Below, piece after piece: positions 24,678 through 33,197 of a DNA stretch of 64,000 nucleotides (positions are counted from its first letter, which is position 1; the number at the start of each line of letters is the position of its first letter). A program made the translations under genes and the position numbers. The notes beneath the pieces were generated by a model. The model was not told the origin of the DNA. It did not search any database and saw only the letters and a program-made list of their open reading frames with translations. The stretch is from JAICYJ01 sp963797565. Lineage in GTDB: Bacteria > Actinomycetota > Thermoleophilia > Gaiellales > JAICJC01. The DNA lies in NCBI GenBank assembly GCA_963797565.1, contig CAWCPM010000015.1:186001-250000 (forward strand). The letters run 5' to 3'.

Positions 24678-25466
24678 CTACAGGAGCGGGCTGGCTCCCG
24701 GGGCCGGACTGACCTGCATGGAGACGTGGTTGCCGGAGTCGGACGTGTAGTTCGCGACCGTCTGGTGGATCAGCTTGGACAGGTCGACGATCTTGCCCAG
24801 CGGCGTCTGCGACGCGTGCACGGGCGAGCCCACGTCGACGTCCAGGTGCTCGTCGAGGTTGCCCACGGTCACGATCACGGCCGCCAGGTCACTGGGCCGG
24901 ATCTGCACGATGCTGCCGCGCACCTTGCCGTTCAGGACGTAGGGCTGGACGCTGACCACGGTTCCGTCCACCGGCGAGTAGACGTCGGTGCCGGCCGGTG
25001 CGCCCACGTCCACCGACCCCGTGTCGGGGCCGTCCCCGTTGCTGTCGATGTAGTAGGACGGCGCACCGCCGCCGCCGCTGCCGAACAGGCGATTCCCCAG
25101 GCGCGCCAGGAACCCGGCGTTCTTCTGGGTGCCGGCCGGGCTCAGCGGGATCGCGTTCGTGGCCCCGGTGGCGTGGTAGACGATGGCGGTGATGCGGCCG
25201 TCGGAGACGGGCACCTCGAGGCTGAGGCCGCTGACCGTGGCCAGCGTCTGGGGCGGGCTGGGCGGCGCGTTCGGCGCCAGCTGCGGCGAGTGCGGTGAGG
25301 CGATGCCGCTGGTGTCCCGCGACGAGGATCCGGAGTGGAGGACGACGACCACCACCGCCGCGATCACGATGGCCGCTGCCACGGCCAGCAGGCGTCGCTG
25401 CCGGTGCGGGTCGCGCCGTCGGACGGTGCGCCGTCGCCGTCGCTGTCGCTGACGGGTCGCGATCAC
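24678..25466 (-). CDS. M23-like (LytM-fold) membrane-anchored protein lacking catalytic residues
   Basis: 262 residues. A very basic N-terminus (RQRQRRRRR) precedes one membrane helix (about 28-44). A Pro/Ser linker follows, then a beta-rich domain (about 140-262) with VDVGAPAGTDVYSPVDGTVV, the hallmark strand pair of M23 peptidases. The zinc ligands are missing: the usual H-x3-D reads SVDV without His, and the last motif is NHVSMQV rather than HxH. It probably binds rather than cuts peptidoglycan, or activates another hydrolase. TAATCT (complement of 25473-25478) ends 6 nt before GTG 25466. Confidence 0.75.
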   Translation of the reverse strand: MIATRQRQRRRRRTVRRRDPHRQRRLLAVAAAIVIAAVVVVVLHSGSSSRDTSGIASPHSPQLAPNAPPSPPQTLATVSGLSLEVPVSDGRITAIVYHATGATNAIPLSPAGTQKNAGFLARLGNRLFGSGGGGAPSYYIDSNGDGPDTGSVDVGAPAGTDVYSPVDGTVVSVQPYVLNGKVRGSIVQIRPSDLAAVIVTVGNLDEHLDVDVGSPVHASQTPLGKIVDLSKLIHQTVANYTSDSGNHVSMQVSPAPGASPLL

Positions 25467-25522
25467 CCGTCCAGATTAGCCCAGGCCGGGTGCCGGGGGG
25501 ACCGGTTGATAGGATGGCCGCA

Positions 25523-26737
25523 ATGCCGCCCGACGCCACGCGGAAGGTACGGATCCCGCGCTGGGTCCAGCTGGTGGGGCTGCCGCTGATCGTTGTCGGG
25601 GCCTGGCAATTCGCGTCCGCGGTCAGCCATGCGATGTTCATCTTCCTGGTGGCGGCGCTGATCGCGATCCTGTTGAACCCGATCGTGCGCGCCTTCTGCG
25701 CGCTGCGGATCCCGCGCGCGCTGGCGGTGTTCCTCGTCTACCTCACGTTCGCGATCACCTTCGTGGCCCTGGGCGTCGTGGCCGGGACGGTGATCGCGAC
25801 CCAGGTGCAGTCGGCCAGCACCGTGGTCGAGAACGAGTTCAGCACCGCGCCCGGCCAGACCGAGACACCCGCCGAGATGCGGCTGGACGACCTGCAACAC
25901 TGGCTCGACCACCACGGTCTGTCGCAGATAAACGTCCGCCAGCTGGGCGACAAGGTGCAGCAGAAGGTCAACTCGCTGGACATCCAGAGCGTGTCCGGGC
26001 AGGCGGTGGGCGTCGCCCAGGGCGTGCTGCTGGGCGTGGCCGAGAGCCTGTTCAACGTTGTGCTGGTGATCGTCGTGTCGGTGTACATGCTGCTCGACGC
26101 GCCCCGGCTGTCGCGGTTCCTGAGGCGGTTGTTCCCGCACGGAGAAGGAGAGGACGACCTGGTGGTGCGCCTGGAGCGGGCGCTGTTCTCCTACGTCCGC
26201 GGGCAGACGCTGGTGTCGCTGGTGATCGGCGCGACCGCCGGCGGGCTGATGTGGATCCTGGGAGAGCTCGGGATCTTCCAGGGCGGCAGCCAGTATGCGA
26301 TCGCGTTCGGCGCGTTCGCCGCGCTGACCGAGGTGATCCCCTACGTGGGGCCGTGGATCGGCGCGATCCCGCCGATGGCGGTGGCGCTGGCCGAGTCGCC
26401 CACTGCCGCGATCGCCGTCGCGCTGGCCTTCCTGTTCATCCACCAGGTCGAGGGCCACATCGTGATCCCCAAGCTGATGGGCGGCGCGGTCGGGGTGCAT
26501 CCGCTGCTCGTGATCTTCGCGCTGCTCGCGGGCCAGCAGCTGTACGGCTTCGCGGGCGTGTTCGTGACGCTGCCGCTGCTGGCCATCGGCCGCGAGCTGT
26601 TCTCGTTCATGCGGGAGCGGATCGGGCTGGAACCGTGGGGCAACGCACCGGTGCCGGTGGAGGTGCCGATCGAGCCGAAGGGGCCTGCGCCGCCCACGGT
26701 GCCGCCGGGCGGCGGCCCGGCTACGGCCGGCTCGTAG
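25523..26737 (+). CDS. AI-2E family transporter (TqsA/PerM-like)
   Basis: 404 residues, eight hydrophobic helices with a large soluble loop between helices 3 and 4 (about 95-170). The segment AALTEVIPYVGPWIGAIPP and the VEGHIVIPKLMG stretch are diagnostic. Members move autoinducer-2, ions or other small molecules; the substrate here is unknown. ATG 25523 (MPPDATRK) is preferred because TAGGAT (25510-25515) lies 7 nt before it; ATG 25514 lies inside that hexamer. A Pro-rich tail ends the protein and overlaps the end of the convergent regulator gene. Confidence 0.9.
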   Translation: MPPDATRKVRIPRWVQLVGLPLIVVGAWQFASAVSHAMFIFLVAALIAILLNPIVRAFCALRIPRALAVFLVYLTFAITFVALGVVAGTVIATQVQSASTVVENEFSTAPGQTETPAEMRLDDLQHWLDHHGLSQINVRQLGDKVQQKVNSLDIQSVSGQAVGVAQGVLLGVAESLFNVVLVIVVSVYMLLDAPRLSRFLRRLFPHGEGEDDLVVRLERALFSYVRGQTLVSLVIGATAGGLMWILGELGIFQGGSQYAIAFGAFAALTEVIPYVGPWIGAIPPMAVALAESPTAAIAVALAFLFIHQVEGHIVIPKLMGGAVGVHPLLVIFALLAGQQLYGFAGVFVTLPLLAIGRELFSFMRERIGLEPWGNAPVPVEVPIEPKGPAPPTVPPGGGPATAGS

Positions 26738-28133
26738 CGGCTGAGCTGCTCACGTCCGACTGCGGCGTTGGCGCCATCGCGTCCTGGTTGGACGGCGCCA
26801 GGTCGGCGGCCAGCTCGAACGCCTCCAGCGCGGCCTCGGCGCGGCCCATCCGCTTCAGGAACTTGCCGTACCAGCGGTAGGCCTTGGCCAGCTCGCGCGT
26901 CCAGCCGTTCTGCTGGCGGATCGCGTCGATCGCGGCCGTGAAGCCCCACTCGGCCCGCTCCGTGTCGCCCAGCTCGTCGTAGACGCGGGCCAGCACCAGG
27001 TAGGCGTCGCCCAGCTGCCCGGGCAGGGCGCCGTTTCCGAGCAGCTCGACGCCCTCGCGAGCCTTGCTCGAGGCCAGCTCCGTGTCGCCCTTCTGGAGTG
27101 CGCAGCGCGCCTCCTCGACCACCACGAACCCGAGGTCGAGCGGGCTCGGGCGGGCGCCCAGCAGGCTGCGCGAGGCGGTCAGGTGCTCCTCGGCGCGGGC
27201 CGTCTCGCCCGCGTCCAGCAGGTTCTGCGCATACAACAGATGTGCATCCGCCAGAGCGTCATTGTCGTCCATCAGCTCGTAGATGGCGAGCGCGCGGTCG
27301 GCGTAGGCGATGGCCTGGCCGACCTGGCCGGTGCTGGCGTAGAGGCGTGACAGCGAGTAGTAGGCGCGGGCCCGGCTCTGCAGGTCGACCTCCTCGGCGC
27401 CATCGCGCAGGGCGGCGGCCAGCACCGTGCCGGCGCTGCCGTAGTCGCCAGCGTCGGAGTAGGCCTGGCTGAGCAGCAGCGTGTAGCGCACCAGCTTGGC
27501 CAGGTCGCGGCCGGGCTGCTGTCGCAGCTGCTCCGCGCAGTCGTTCATGAGGGCGATCGCGCGGGCCGCGTCGCCGGCGCCGATGTGGAGGCGCGCCATC
27601 TCGATGTAGAGGTCGGGCCGCTGCGCCGGGTGCGGCGGATCGCCCACCTCCAGCGCCTGCTGGAACAGCTCCAGCGCCTGCCCGTCACGGCCGCGACGGG
27701 CCGAGATCAGGGCCAGGCCCTCGTAGCACTCGCTCATGCGCTCCGCGTCGGCGTCGACCTCGGCCTCGCGCAGCACGCCGCGCAGCAGCTCCTCGGCCTC
27801 CTCGTACTGCTCGAGGCGGATCATCATCATGGCGTCCAGCACCTCGAGCGAGCGGGTGCGCTGCTCGTTCGAGACCTCTCCGGTCAGCTCCTCGGGCGTG
27901 ACGCCGAGGCGGCGGGCGATCTCGACCAACACTCGCGGGCTGGGCCTGCGGTCGCCGGCCTCGATGCGGGCCAGGTAGCTGTAGGAGCAGCCGTCGAAGG
28001 AGAGATCGCGCTGGGTCATCGCGCGCCGGCGGCGGAGATGCCGGATCCGGGCTCCGAGCTTGCGCAGGGCCTCGTTCGAGTAGTCAAGCTCGTGATCGTG
28101 CTGCAGCATGCCGGCCCTTCCCCGGGAGTCCAT
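26721..28133 (-). CDS. XRE-type helix-turn-helix regulator with tetratricopeptide repeats
   Basis: 470 residues. The HTH (about 22-85) includes LGARIRHLRRRRAMTQRDLS...SYLARIEAGDRRPSPRVLVEIARRLGV. The rest is a helical TPR array of about eight to ten repeats (for instance AYYSLSRLYASTGQVGQAIAYADRAL), the layout of peptide- or protein-sensing regulators. TAGGAT (complement of 28142-28147) lies 8 nt before ATG 28133; ATG 28109, with GGAAGG upstream, is an alternative. It is divergent from hemB with about 60 bp between, so it may control the heme genes, but that is inference. Confidence 0.86.
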   Translation of the reverse strand: MDSRGRAGMLQHDHELDYSNEALRKLGARIRHLRRRRAMTQRDLSFDGCSYSYLARIEAGDRRPSPRVLVEIARRLGVTPEELTGEVSNEQRTRSLEVLDAMMMIRLEQYEEAEELLRGVLREAEVDADAERMSECYEGLALISARRGRDGQALELFQQALEVGDPPHPAQRPDLYIEMARLHIGAGDAARAIALMNDCAEQLRQQPGRDLAKLVRYTLLLSQAYSDAGDYGSAGTVLAAALRDGAEEVDLQSRARAYYSLSRLYASTGQVGQAIAYADRALAIYELMDDNDALADAHLLYAQNLLDAGETARAEEHLTASRSLLGARPSPLDLGFVVVEEARCALQKGDTELASSKAREGVELLGNGALPGQLGDAYLVLARVYDELGDTERAEWGFTAAIDAIRQQNGWTRELAKAYRWYGKFLKRMGRAEAALEAFELAADLAPSNQDAMAPTPQSDVSSSAATSRP

Positions 28134-28193
28134 TCGTGGCAATCCTATTCGCACCTGGTGGTCATGTAAAGGCCCGGCGATACAATCAGGGTC

Positions 28194-29165
28194 ATGTCGT
28201 TTCCGGCCACACGCCTGCGCAGGCTGCGCCGCACCGATGCCCTGCGGGGCATGGTGCGCGAGACGCGCCTCTCGGCGGCCGACCTGATCCAGCCGCTGTT
28301 CGTGCGGGCCGGAAGCGGTCCGGCCACGCCGATCCCCTCGCTCAGCGAGCAGTACCACCACTCGATCGAGACGCTGGTCGAGGAGGCGCGGGCGGTGCAC
28401 GCGGCGGGGGTTCCGGCCGTGATCCTGTTCGGCATCCCGGATCACAAGGACGAGGCGGCCAGCTCCGCGTACGACGAGGAGGGGGTCGTCCAGCTTGGAT
28501 TGCGGGCGATCCGGCTGGCGGTGCCGGAGCTGGTGCTGATCACGGATGTCTGCCTCTGCCAGTACACCTCGCACGGGCATTGCGGGGTGCTGCGGGACGG
28601 CGCCGTTGACAACGACCTGACGCTGGAGCTGCTCGCCCAGACGGCGGTTTCGCACGCCGTCGCCGGGGCCGACATCGTGGCACCCAGCGACATGATGGAC
28701 GGCCGCGTGGCGGCGATCCGGGCGGCGCTGGACGCCGACGGGCTCACCTCGACGGCGATCCTGGCCTACAGCGCCAAGTTCGCGTCCAGCTTCTACGGCC
28801 CGTTCCGCGAGGCCGCCCACTCGACGCCGTCGGAGGGCGACCGGCGGGGATATCAGATGGATCCCGCGAACGCCAACGAGGCGCTGCGCGAGGTGCTGCT
28901 GGACATCGACGAGGGCGCCGACATGGTGATGGTGAAGCCGGCCATGCCGTACCTGGACGTGATCCGGCGCGTGCGCGAGGCGACGCTGGCGCCGATCGCG
29001 GCCTACCAGGTGAGCGGTGAGTACGCGATGCTGACGACGGCCGCGCGCGATGGGCTGCTGGACGAACGGGCGGCGGCGCTGGAGGCGCTGACGGCGATCA
29101 AGCGGGCCGGCGCCGACATGATCATCACGTACCACGCGTCACGGGCCGCCGGTTGGCTCTCCTAG
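28194..29165 (+). CDS. hemB: Delta-aminolevulinic acid dehydratase (porphobilinogen synthase)
   Basis: 323 residues, usual length. The zinc site C120, C122, C130 is visible in DVCLCQYTSHGHC, so this is the zinc-dependent form. The two Schiff-base lysines are K195 (YSAKFASSFYGPFR) and K248 (MVMVKPA). It condenses two aminolevulinate molecules to porphobilinogen. TACAAT (28181-28186) ends 7 nt before ATG 28194. The next gene, hemL, overlaps by 13 nt, so the two heme steps that flank aminolevulinate are co-transcribed. Confidence 0.96.
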   Translation: MSFPATRLRRLRRTDALRGMVRETRLSAADLIQPLFVRAGSGPATPIPSLSEQYHHSIETLVEEARAVHAAGVPAVILFGIPDHKDEAASSAYDEEGVVQLGLRAIRLAVPELVLITDVCLCQYTSHGHCGVLRDGAVDNDLTLELLAQTAVSHAVAGADIVAPSDMMDGRVAAIRAALDADGLTSTAILAYSAKFASSFYGPFREAAHSTPSEGDRRGYQMDPANANEALREVLLDIDEGADMVMVKPAMPYLDVIRRVREATLAPIAAYQVSGEYAMLTTAARDGLLDERAAALEALTAIKRAGADMIITYHASRAAGWLS

Positions 29166-30436
29166 GAGGGCCGCAGACCGAGGTCGAGTCCCAGCGGCTG
29201 TACCGGGAGGCCTGTCGCCTGATCCCAGGCGGGGTGTCGAGCCCGGTGCGGGCGATGCGGTCGGTGGGGCGCGAGCACCCGCTGTTCGCGGCCGCCGGCG
29301 AGGGCGCCTGGCTGATCGATGCCGACGGCAATCGGTACGTCGACTGGGTGCTGTCCTGGGGGCCGCTGATCGCGGGCCACGCGCACCCGGCGGTGGTGGA
29401 CGCGGTCAGCCGGGCGGCGGTGCGGGGCACGTCGTTCGGGATGCCGACGGCGCTGGAGGTGGAGCTGGCGGCCGAGGTGGTGGGGGCGGTGCCCTCGCTC
29501 GAGATGGTGCGGTTCGTGTCGTCGGGCACCGAGGCGGCGATGAGCGCGGTGCGGCTGGCGCGCGGGTTCACCGGGCGCTCGAAGGTGCTGAAGTTCGCGG
29601 GCGGCTATCACGGGCACGTGGACGCGCTGCTGGCGCAGGCCGGCTCGGGCCTGGCGACGCTCGCGATCCCGGCGACGCCCGGTGTGCCGGCGGCGGTGAC
29701 GGCGGACACGCTGATCGCGGAGTACAACGACCTGGATGCGGCGCGGGCGCTCGCCGAGATGTACGGCGACGACCTGGCGTGCGTGATCGTGGAGCCGGTG
29801 GCGGGCAACATGGGCGTGGTGCCGGCCGCGCCGGGGTTCCTGGAGGGGCTGCGGACGATCTGCAACGGCACGGGGGCGCTGCTGATCGCAGACGAGGTGA
29901 TCACCGGGTTCCGGGTCGCCTACGGCGGAGCGCAGGAGCGGTTGGCGTTCCGGCCGGATCTGACCTGCCTGGGCAAGATCCTGGGCGGCGGGCTGCCGGC
30001 GGCGGCGTTCGGCGGCCGTGCCGACGTGATGCAGCAGCTGGCGCCCGTGGGCGACGTCTACCAGGCAGGCACCCTGTCGGGCAACCCGCTGGCGATGGCG
30101 GCCGGGCTGGCGACGCTGGCCCTGCTGCGGGAGCCGGATGCCTACGATCGGCTGGAGGCGACGTCCTCGGCGGTCGCGGCGGGCCTGGAGCGGCCGGGAG
30201 TGACGGTGAACCGGGTGGGTGCGATGCTGACCGGGTTCTTCGCCGAGGGCCCGGTGACCGACTTCCCTGCTGCGATGGCGAGCGACACGGACCGGTATGC
30301 GCGGTTCCACGCGCACATGCTGGAGCGGGGCGTGTACCTGGCGCCGTCGCAGTTCGAGGCGATGATGCCGTCCCTGGCGCACACGGCGGAGCAGGTGGAG
30401 ATGACCGCCGCAGCGGCGCGGGAGTTCGACGGCTGA
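29153..30436 (+). CDS. hemL: Glutamate-1-semialdehyde 2,1-aminomutase
   Basis: 427 residues, class III aminotransferase fold. The PLP lysine is K265 in LGKILGGGLP; SSGTEAAMSAVRLAR binds phosphate, and LIADEVITGFR carries the PLP-ring Asp. It makes 5-aminolevulinate from glutamate-1-semialdehyde, feeding HemB directly upstream. Start TTG 29153 lies inside the end of hemB; no ATG or GTG is available before the conserved SQRLYREACRLIPGG region. Its stop is joined to the next small gene (TGATG). Confidence 0.95.
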   Translation: MALLGGPQTEVESQRLYREACRLIPGGVSSPVRAMRSVGREHPLFAAAGEGAWLIDADGNRYVDWVLSWGPLIAGHAHPAVVDAVSRAAVRGTSFGMPTALEVELAAEVVGAVPSLEMVRFVSSGTEAAMSAVRLARGFTGRSKVLKFAGGYHGHVDALLAQAGSGLATLAIPATPGVPAAVTADTLIAEYNDLDAARALAEMYGDDLACVIVEPVAGNMGVVPAAPGFLEGLRTICNGTGALLIADEVITGFRVAYGGAQERLAFRPDLTCLGKILGGGLPAAAFGGRADVMQQLAPVGDVYQAGTLSGNPLAMAAGLATLALLREPDAYDRLEATSSAVAAGLERPGVTVNRVGAMLTGFFAEGPVTDFPAAMASDTDRYARFHAHMLERGVYLAPSQFEAMMPSLAHTAEQVEMTAAAAREFDG

Positions 30437-30828
30437 TGGCCTCGCTGCTGGACCAGATCCGGACGCGAGCGGCGGCCGACAGCCCGCTCTGGGAGCGGGC
30501 GCTTTTGCCGGGCGAGGCGCCCGCGCCGGAGTTCGAGGGCCGCTGCCCGCAGCCGTACCTGCTGGGGGTGGAGATGATCCGCGAGGGCTACCTGCTGCAC
30601 AACGGCCGCGCACGGCTGTTCGCGCAGGACGACGCCGACCTGGCGCTGCTGACCGGGGACTACCTGTACGCGGCCGGGTTGGTCGAGATCTGCGGCACAG
30701 GCGATCTTGACGCCGTGACGACGCTGGCACAGCTGATCGCACGCTGCAGCCACAATCGCGGCGAGCAGCGAGCGCCCGGTGACGACGATGCGCTGTGGGA
30801 CTCGGCGCTGGCCGCCCTCGGCGACTGA
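30436..30828 (+). CDS. Conserved-looking hypothetical protein at the end of the heme operon
   Basis: 130 residues, all-helical and acidic, starting at ATG 30436 within the hemL stop. The stretch DDADLALLTGDYLYAAGLVEICGTGDLDAVTTLAQLIARC resembles the helix after the first aspartate motif of polyprenyl diphosphate synthases (LxxGDYLxA), but no DDxxD is present, so synthesis is unlikely. It could be a regulatory subunit or unrelated. Tight coupling to hemL suggests a linked role in heme formation, unproven. Confidence 0.65.
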   Translation: MASLLDQIRTRAAADSPLWERALLPGEAPAPEFEGRCPQPYLLGVEMIREGYLLHNGRARLFAQDDADLALLTGDYLYAAGLVEICGTGDLDAVTTLAQLIARCSHNRGEQRAPGDDDALWDSALAALGD

Positions 30829-30834
30829 CCGATC

Positions 30835-30862
30835 GTCACGCCCGCCGTGACCCGGGCGTGAC
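30835..30862. terminator. Hairpin after the hemB-hemL operon
   Basis: GTCACGCCC (30835-30843) pairs perfectly with GGGCGTGAC (30854-30862) across a 10-nt loop, starting 6 nt after the last stop codon. The loop itself has another CGTGAC, so alternative pairing is possible. No T-run follows; if it terminates, it is of the type without a U tail. Confidence 0.5.
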
Positions 30863-30880
30863 CTCCGCGCTCGCCGAACA

Positions 30881-30903
30881 GGGCTCAGAGCCCGACTCGG
30901 CCC
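30881..30903. repeat. 23-bp hairpin-bearing repeat, copy A
   Basis: Identical over 23 bp to 59077-59099. It contains GGGCTC-A-GAGCCC followed by GACTCGGCCC. Both copies lie in non-coding DNA between convergent genes. The surrounding gap (30829-31122) has no gene and at least six CGTGAC or GTCACG motifs. Confidence 0.8.
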
Positions 30904-31122
30904 ACGACACGCGTTCGTGCGGATCCCGTGACAGGTCGTGACGGGTGGTCGCGCCGCGTTCGGGATGGTTGAGCGGCCGGCCCGATTATTGGAGTCAAAC
31001 ACCGCATCGGCCTGCGTGAGGGGTTGGTGCGGCGGCCGTGGCGGACCGCTGCAGACGTCGTTGCGAAGCGGGGCGGATTGTGTGTAATGCCGGCCGTGAC
31101 GGGTCGTTGCGGCGCCGTTACG
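30904..31122. other. Non-coding remainder of the convergent gap
   Basis: No credible gene. It holds several CGTGAC/GTCACG motifs (around 30927, 30937, 31095, 31118) and a short AT-rich patch near 30985-31003 that is unusual for this region but has no clear downstream gene. Confidence 0.5.
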
Positions 31123-31785
31123 TCACGGCGTCCAGCGGTCGCCGACCGGCGTCACCACCAGCTCGTGCGTCCAGGCCGAGCGGCCCTGCTCGTGCAGGTA
31201 CTGCACCGCGCGCGCCAGCTCGGTCGTGTCGATCTTCGTGCCGCCGTCGTCGTCTCCGGCGCCGCCGAAGCTGCCGTCGCAGATCAGCAGGCAGGCGTGC
31301 ACGCCCTTCGGCTTCAGCTCGTTGGCCGCCGCCTGGCTGAGCGCCCGGGTTGCCGCCGCCCCCGATGCCCATGGTGCCCGGCCCGGCAGCGCCCGTCGCG
31401 CCGATCCGCCGGTCACCTGGATCAGCGTGCCGGCGCCGCGGTCGGCAAGCGACGCGCCGACCAGGCGGTAGAACGAGAACACCTCGGGCAGCAGCTGCTC
31501 GAGGTAGGGCGCCATCGCGTCGTCATCGGTGGTGGTCAGGTCGCCGCCGCCGAAGCGGCCCTTGGGCGAGTACGCGTTCACCGCCAGGTCAAAGGCGCCC
31601 GCCTCCTCGACCACTCGCCGCATCTGGTCACGGTCGGTGAGGTCAGCCTGCAACCCGCGGCCCGGGAAGGCGGCGACCGTCTCCTCGCTGCGGGCGACGC
31701 CGGTCGCCTCCCAGCCCTGGGCGATCAGATGCTCGGCGATAACCCTGCCGAGGTTGCGTGCGCCAAACACCAGCAGCTGTGGCAT
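31123..31785 (-). CDS. SDR-fold oxidoreductase with altered active site
   Basis: 220 residues, Rossmann fold. The start VFGARNLGRVIAEHL replaces the common TGxxxGIG loop, and DLAVNAYSP stands for the NNAG segment. Where YxASK is expected, residues 138-142 read PWASG, so both catalytic Tyr and Lys are absent. It may bind a dinucleotide without normal dehydrogenase activity, or use a different chemistry. It lies 4 nt after the LemA gene on the same strand and is the last gene before a convergent gap. Confidence 0.75.
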   Translation of the reverse strand: MPQLLVFGARNLGRVIAEHLIAQGWEATGVARSEETVAAFPGRGLQADLTDRDQMRRVVEEAGAFDLAVNAYSPKGRFGGGDLTTTDDDAMAPYLEQLLPEVFSFYRLVGASLADRGAGTLIQVTGGSARRALPGRAPWASGAAATRALSQAAANELKPKGVHACLLICDGSFGGAGDDDGGTKIDTTELARAVQYLHEQGRSAWTHELVVTPVGDRWTP

Positions 31786-31789
31786 CGCG

Positions 31790-32446
31790 CTAGCCCTCGG
31801 CGGGCGGCGGGTCTGCGGCCGGCGGCGTATCCGCCGGTGCCGCCGGTGCCGGGTCGGCAGCCGCCGGCGTGGCGGCCACCGTGGGCGCCGTCGAGAAGTC
31901 GACCTTGACCGGCTCGCGGTCGCCCGCGTCCTCGATCTCGAAGAAGTCCCGCTTGGTGAACCCGCCCATGCCCGCGATGATCGAGTTCGGGAACACCTGG
32001 ATCTTGGTGTTGTACGACTGCACGTTGCCGTTGTAGATGCGCCGCGCGGCCGCGATCTGGTCCTCGGTGTTGGTCAGCTCGCCCTGCAGCTGCTGGAAGT
32101 TCTCCGTCGCGCGCAGCTGCGGGTAGGCCTCCGCCACCGCGAACAGCCGGCCCAGCGCCTGCGACAGCATGCCCTCTGCCGCGCCCGCCTGCGCGGGGCC
32201 GCTCGCGCTCATCGCCTTCGTGCGCGCGTCCGTCACCGCCTGGAACGTCTCGCGCTCGTGCGCGGCGTAGCCCTTGACCGACTCCACCAGGTTCGGGATC
32301 AGGTCGTGCCGGCGCTTGAGCTGCACGTCGATCCCGCTCCAGGCCTCGTCGACCTTGTTCCGGGCACGAACCATGCCGTTGTAGAGGCTGATCAGAAACA
32401 CGATCAGCAGAACGATCACGACGATCACGATGATGGCGGCGAGCAT
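31790..32446 (-). CDS. LemA family protein
   Basis: 218 residues. An N-terminal membrane helix (2-23) is followed by the LemA helical core (YNGMVRARNKVDEAWSGIDVQLKRRHDLIPNLVESVKGYAAHE, then NFQQLQGELTNTEDQIAAARRIYNGNVQSYNTKIQVFPNSIIAG in pieces) and a Pro/Ala-rich tail of 45 residues. The family is widespread and poorly understood. Start ATG 32446 has AGGAG 9 nt upstream. Two DUF3137-like genes precede it, a pairing common for LemA. Confidence 0.92.
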   Translation of the reverse strand: MLAAIIVIVVIVLLIVFLISLYNGMVRARNKVDEAWSGIDVQLKRRHDLIPNLVESVKGYAAHERETFQAVTDARTKAMSASGPAQAGAAEGMLSQALGRLFAVAEAYPQLRATENFQQLQGELTNTEDQIAAARRIYNGNVQSYNTKIQVFPNSIIAGMGGFTKRDFFEIEDAGDREPVKVDFSTAPTVAATPAAADPAPAAPADTPPAADPPPAEG

Positions 32447-32513
32447 GTCCGGAAGCTCCTTGGTCGGGCGTGCGCGGGAAACCCCGCGTCCGGATTCTAG
32501 GCGCCCGCCCGGC

Positions 32514-33197
32514 TCAGGCCAGCGACGAGGCATCGGGCCGGTGCAGCAGGCCCTCCGCCAGCACCCGGCCGGCCAGGTGCCGCGCCTGCTCGGCCAGGGC
32601 ATCCAGCTCGACATCGGTGGTGCACGGATGCTGCGACGCGACGACCAGCGTGCCCTGCTGATACTCGATCACCGGGGCCGCCCGGCCCTGGTTTATCAGC
32701 CACACGATCGTCTCCGGGTCGAACAGCTCGAGCAGCGCCTGGCGGTCGCCGTCGCGTCCGGCCAGCACACGGAAGCTGGCCTCGAGCTCGACCGACTCCA
32801 GGTGCAGCTCCTGCTCGTCCCAGCCTGCCGACGGTGCCACGAAGCCGTGCCGCGGCACCACGCGGAAGTGCGGGAAGCCGGCCGCCAGCATTGCCGCCAC
32901 CACGGTCGCCTCCCCGATCCGGACGTCGCGTCCCTCCTCGATCACCCATGTCCAGCGAAACAGCGTGCCGCCGCCGTCCCCGATCGCCAGCTGCCAGCAG
33001 TCGTGCGCGCTGCCCTGGGGCAGCGACAGCGTGGGGGTTGCGCCCGCCGGCGGCTCGGTGCCGGGCACCAGCCCCTCGCGCAGCGCCCAAGCCGATGTCG
33101 CGCTGTCGATCTCGGCGCTCCTCTGCGCCCGTGCCCAGTACCGGTAGCCGGCGTAGGCCGCCAGCGCCAGCGGCATCAGGTACGGGATCTGGGTCAC
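32514..33197 (-). CDS. DUF3137-like protein, second copy
   Basis: 227 residues, GTG 33197 overlapping the stop of the upstream paralog (GTGA). One helix near the N-terminus, then a soluble domain with LHLESVELEASFRVLAGRDGDRQALLELFDPETIVWLINQ, the pattern of DUF3137: a polypeptide that must match a later LTP-like strand. It shares layout with the upstream gene but is diverged. Position next to LemA is the main clue; function unknown. Confidence 0.68.
   Translation of the reverse strand: MTQIPYLMPLALAAYAGYRYWARAQRSAEIDSATSAWALREGLVPGTEPPAGATPTLSLPQGSAHDCWQLAIGDGGGTLFRWTWVIEEGRDVRIGEATVVAAMLAAGFPHFRVVPRHGFVAPSAGWDEQELHLESVELEASFRVLAGRDGDRQALLELFDPETIVWLINQGRAAPVIEYQQGTLVVASQHPCTTDVELDALAEQARHLAGRVLAEGLLHRPDASSLA

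Noticed and set aside
25523..26737. Quorum-sensing system based on the AI-2E transporter name
   Set aside because: The family name is historical; no luxS or receptor is present and members transport various solutes.
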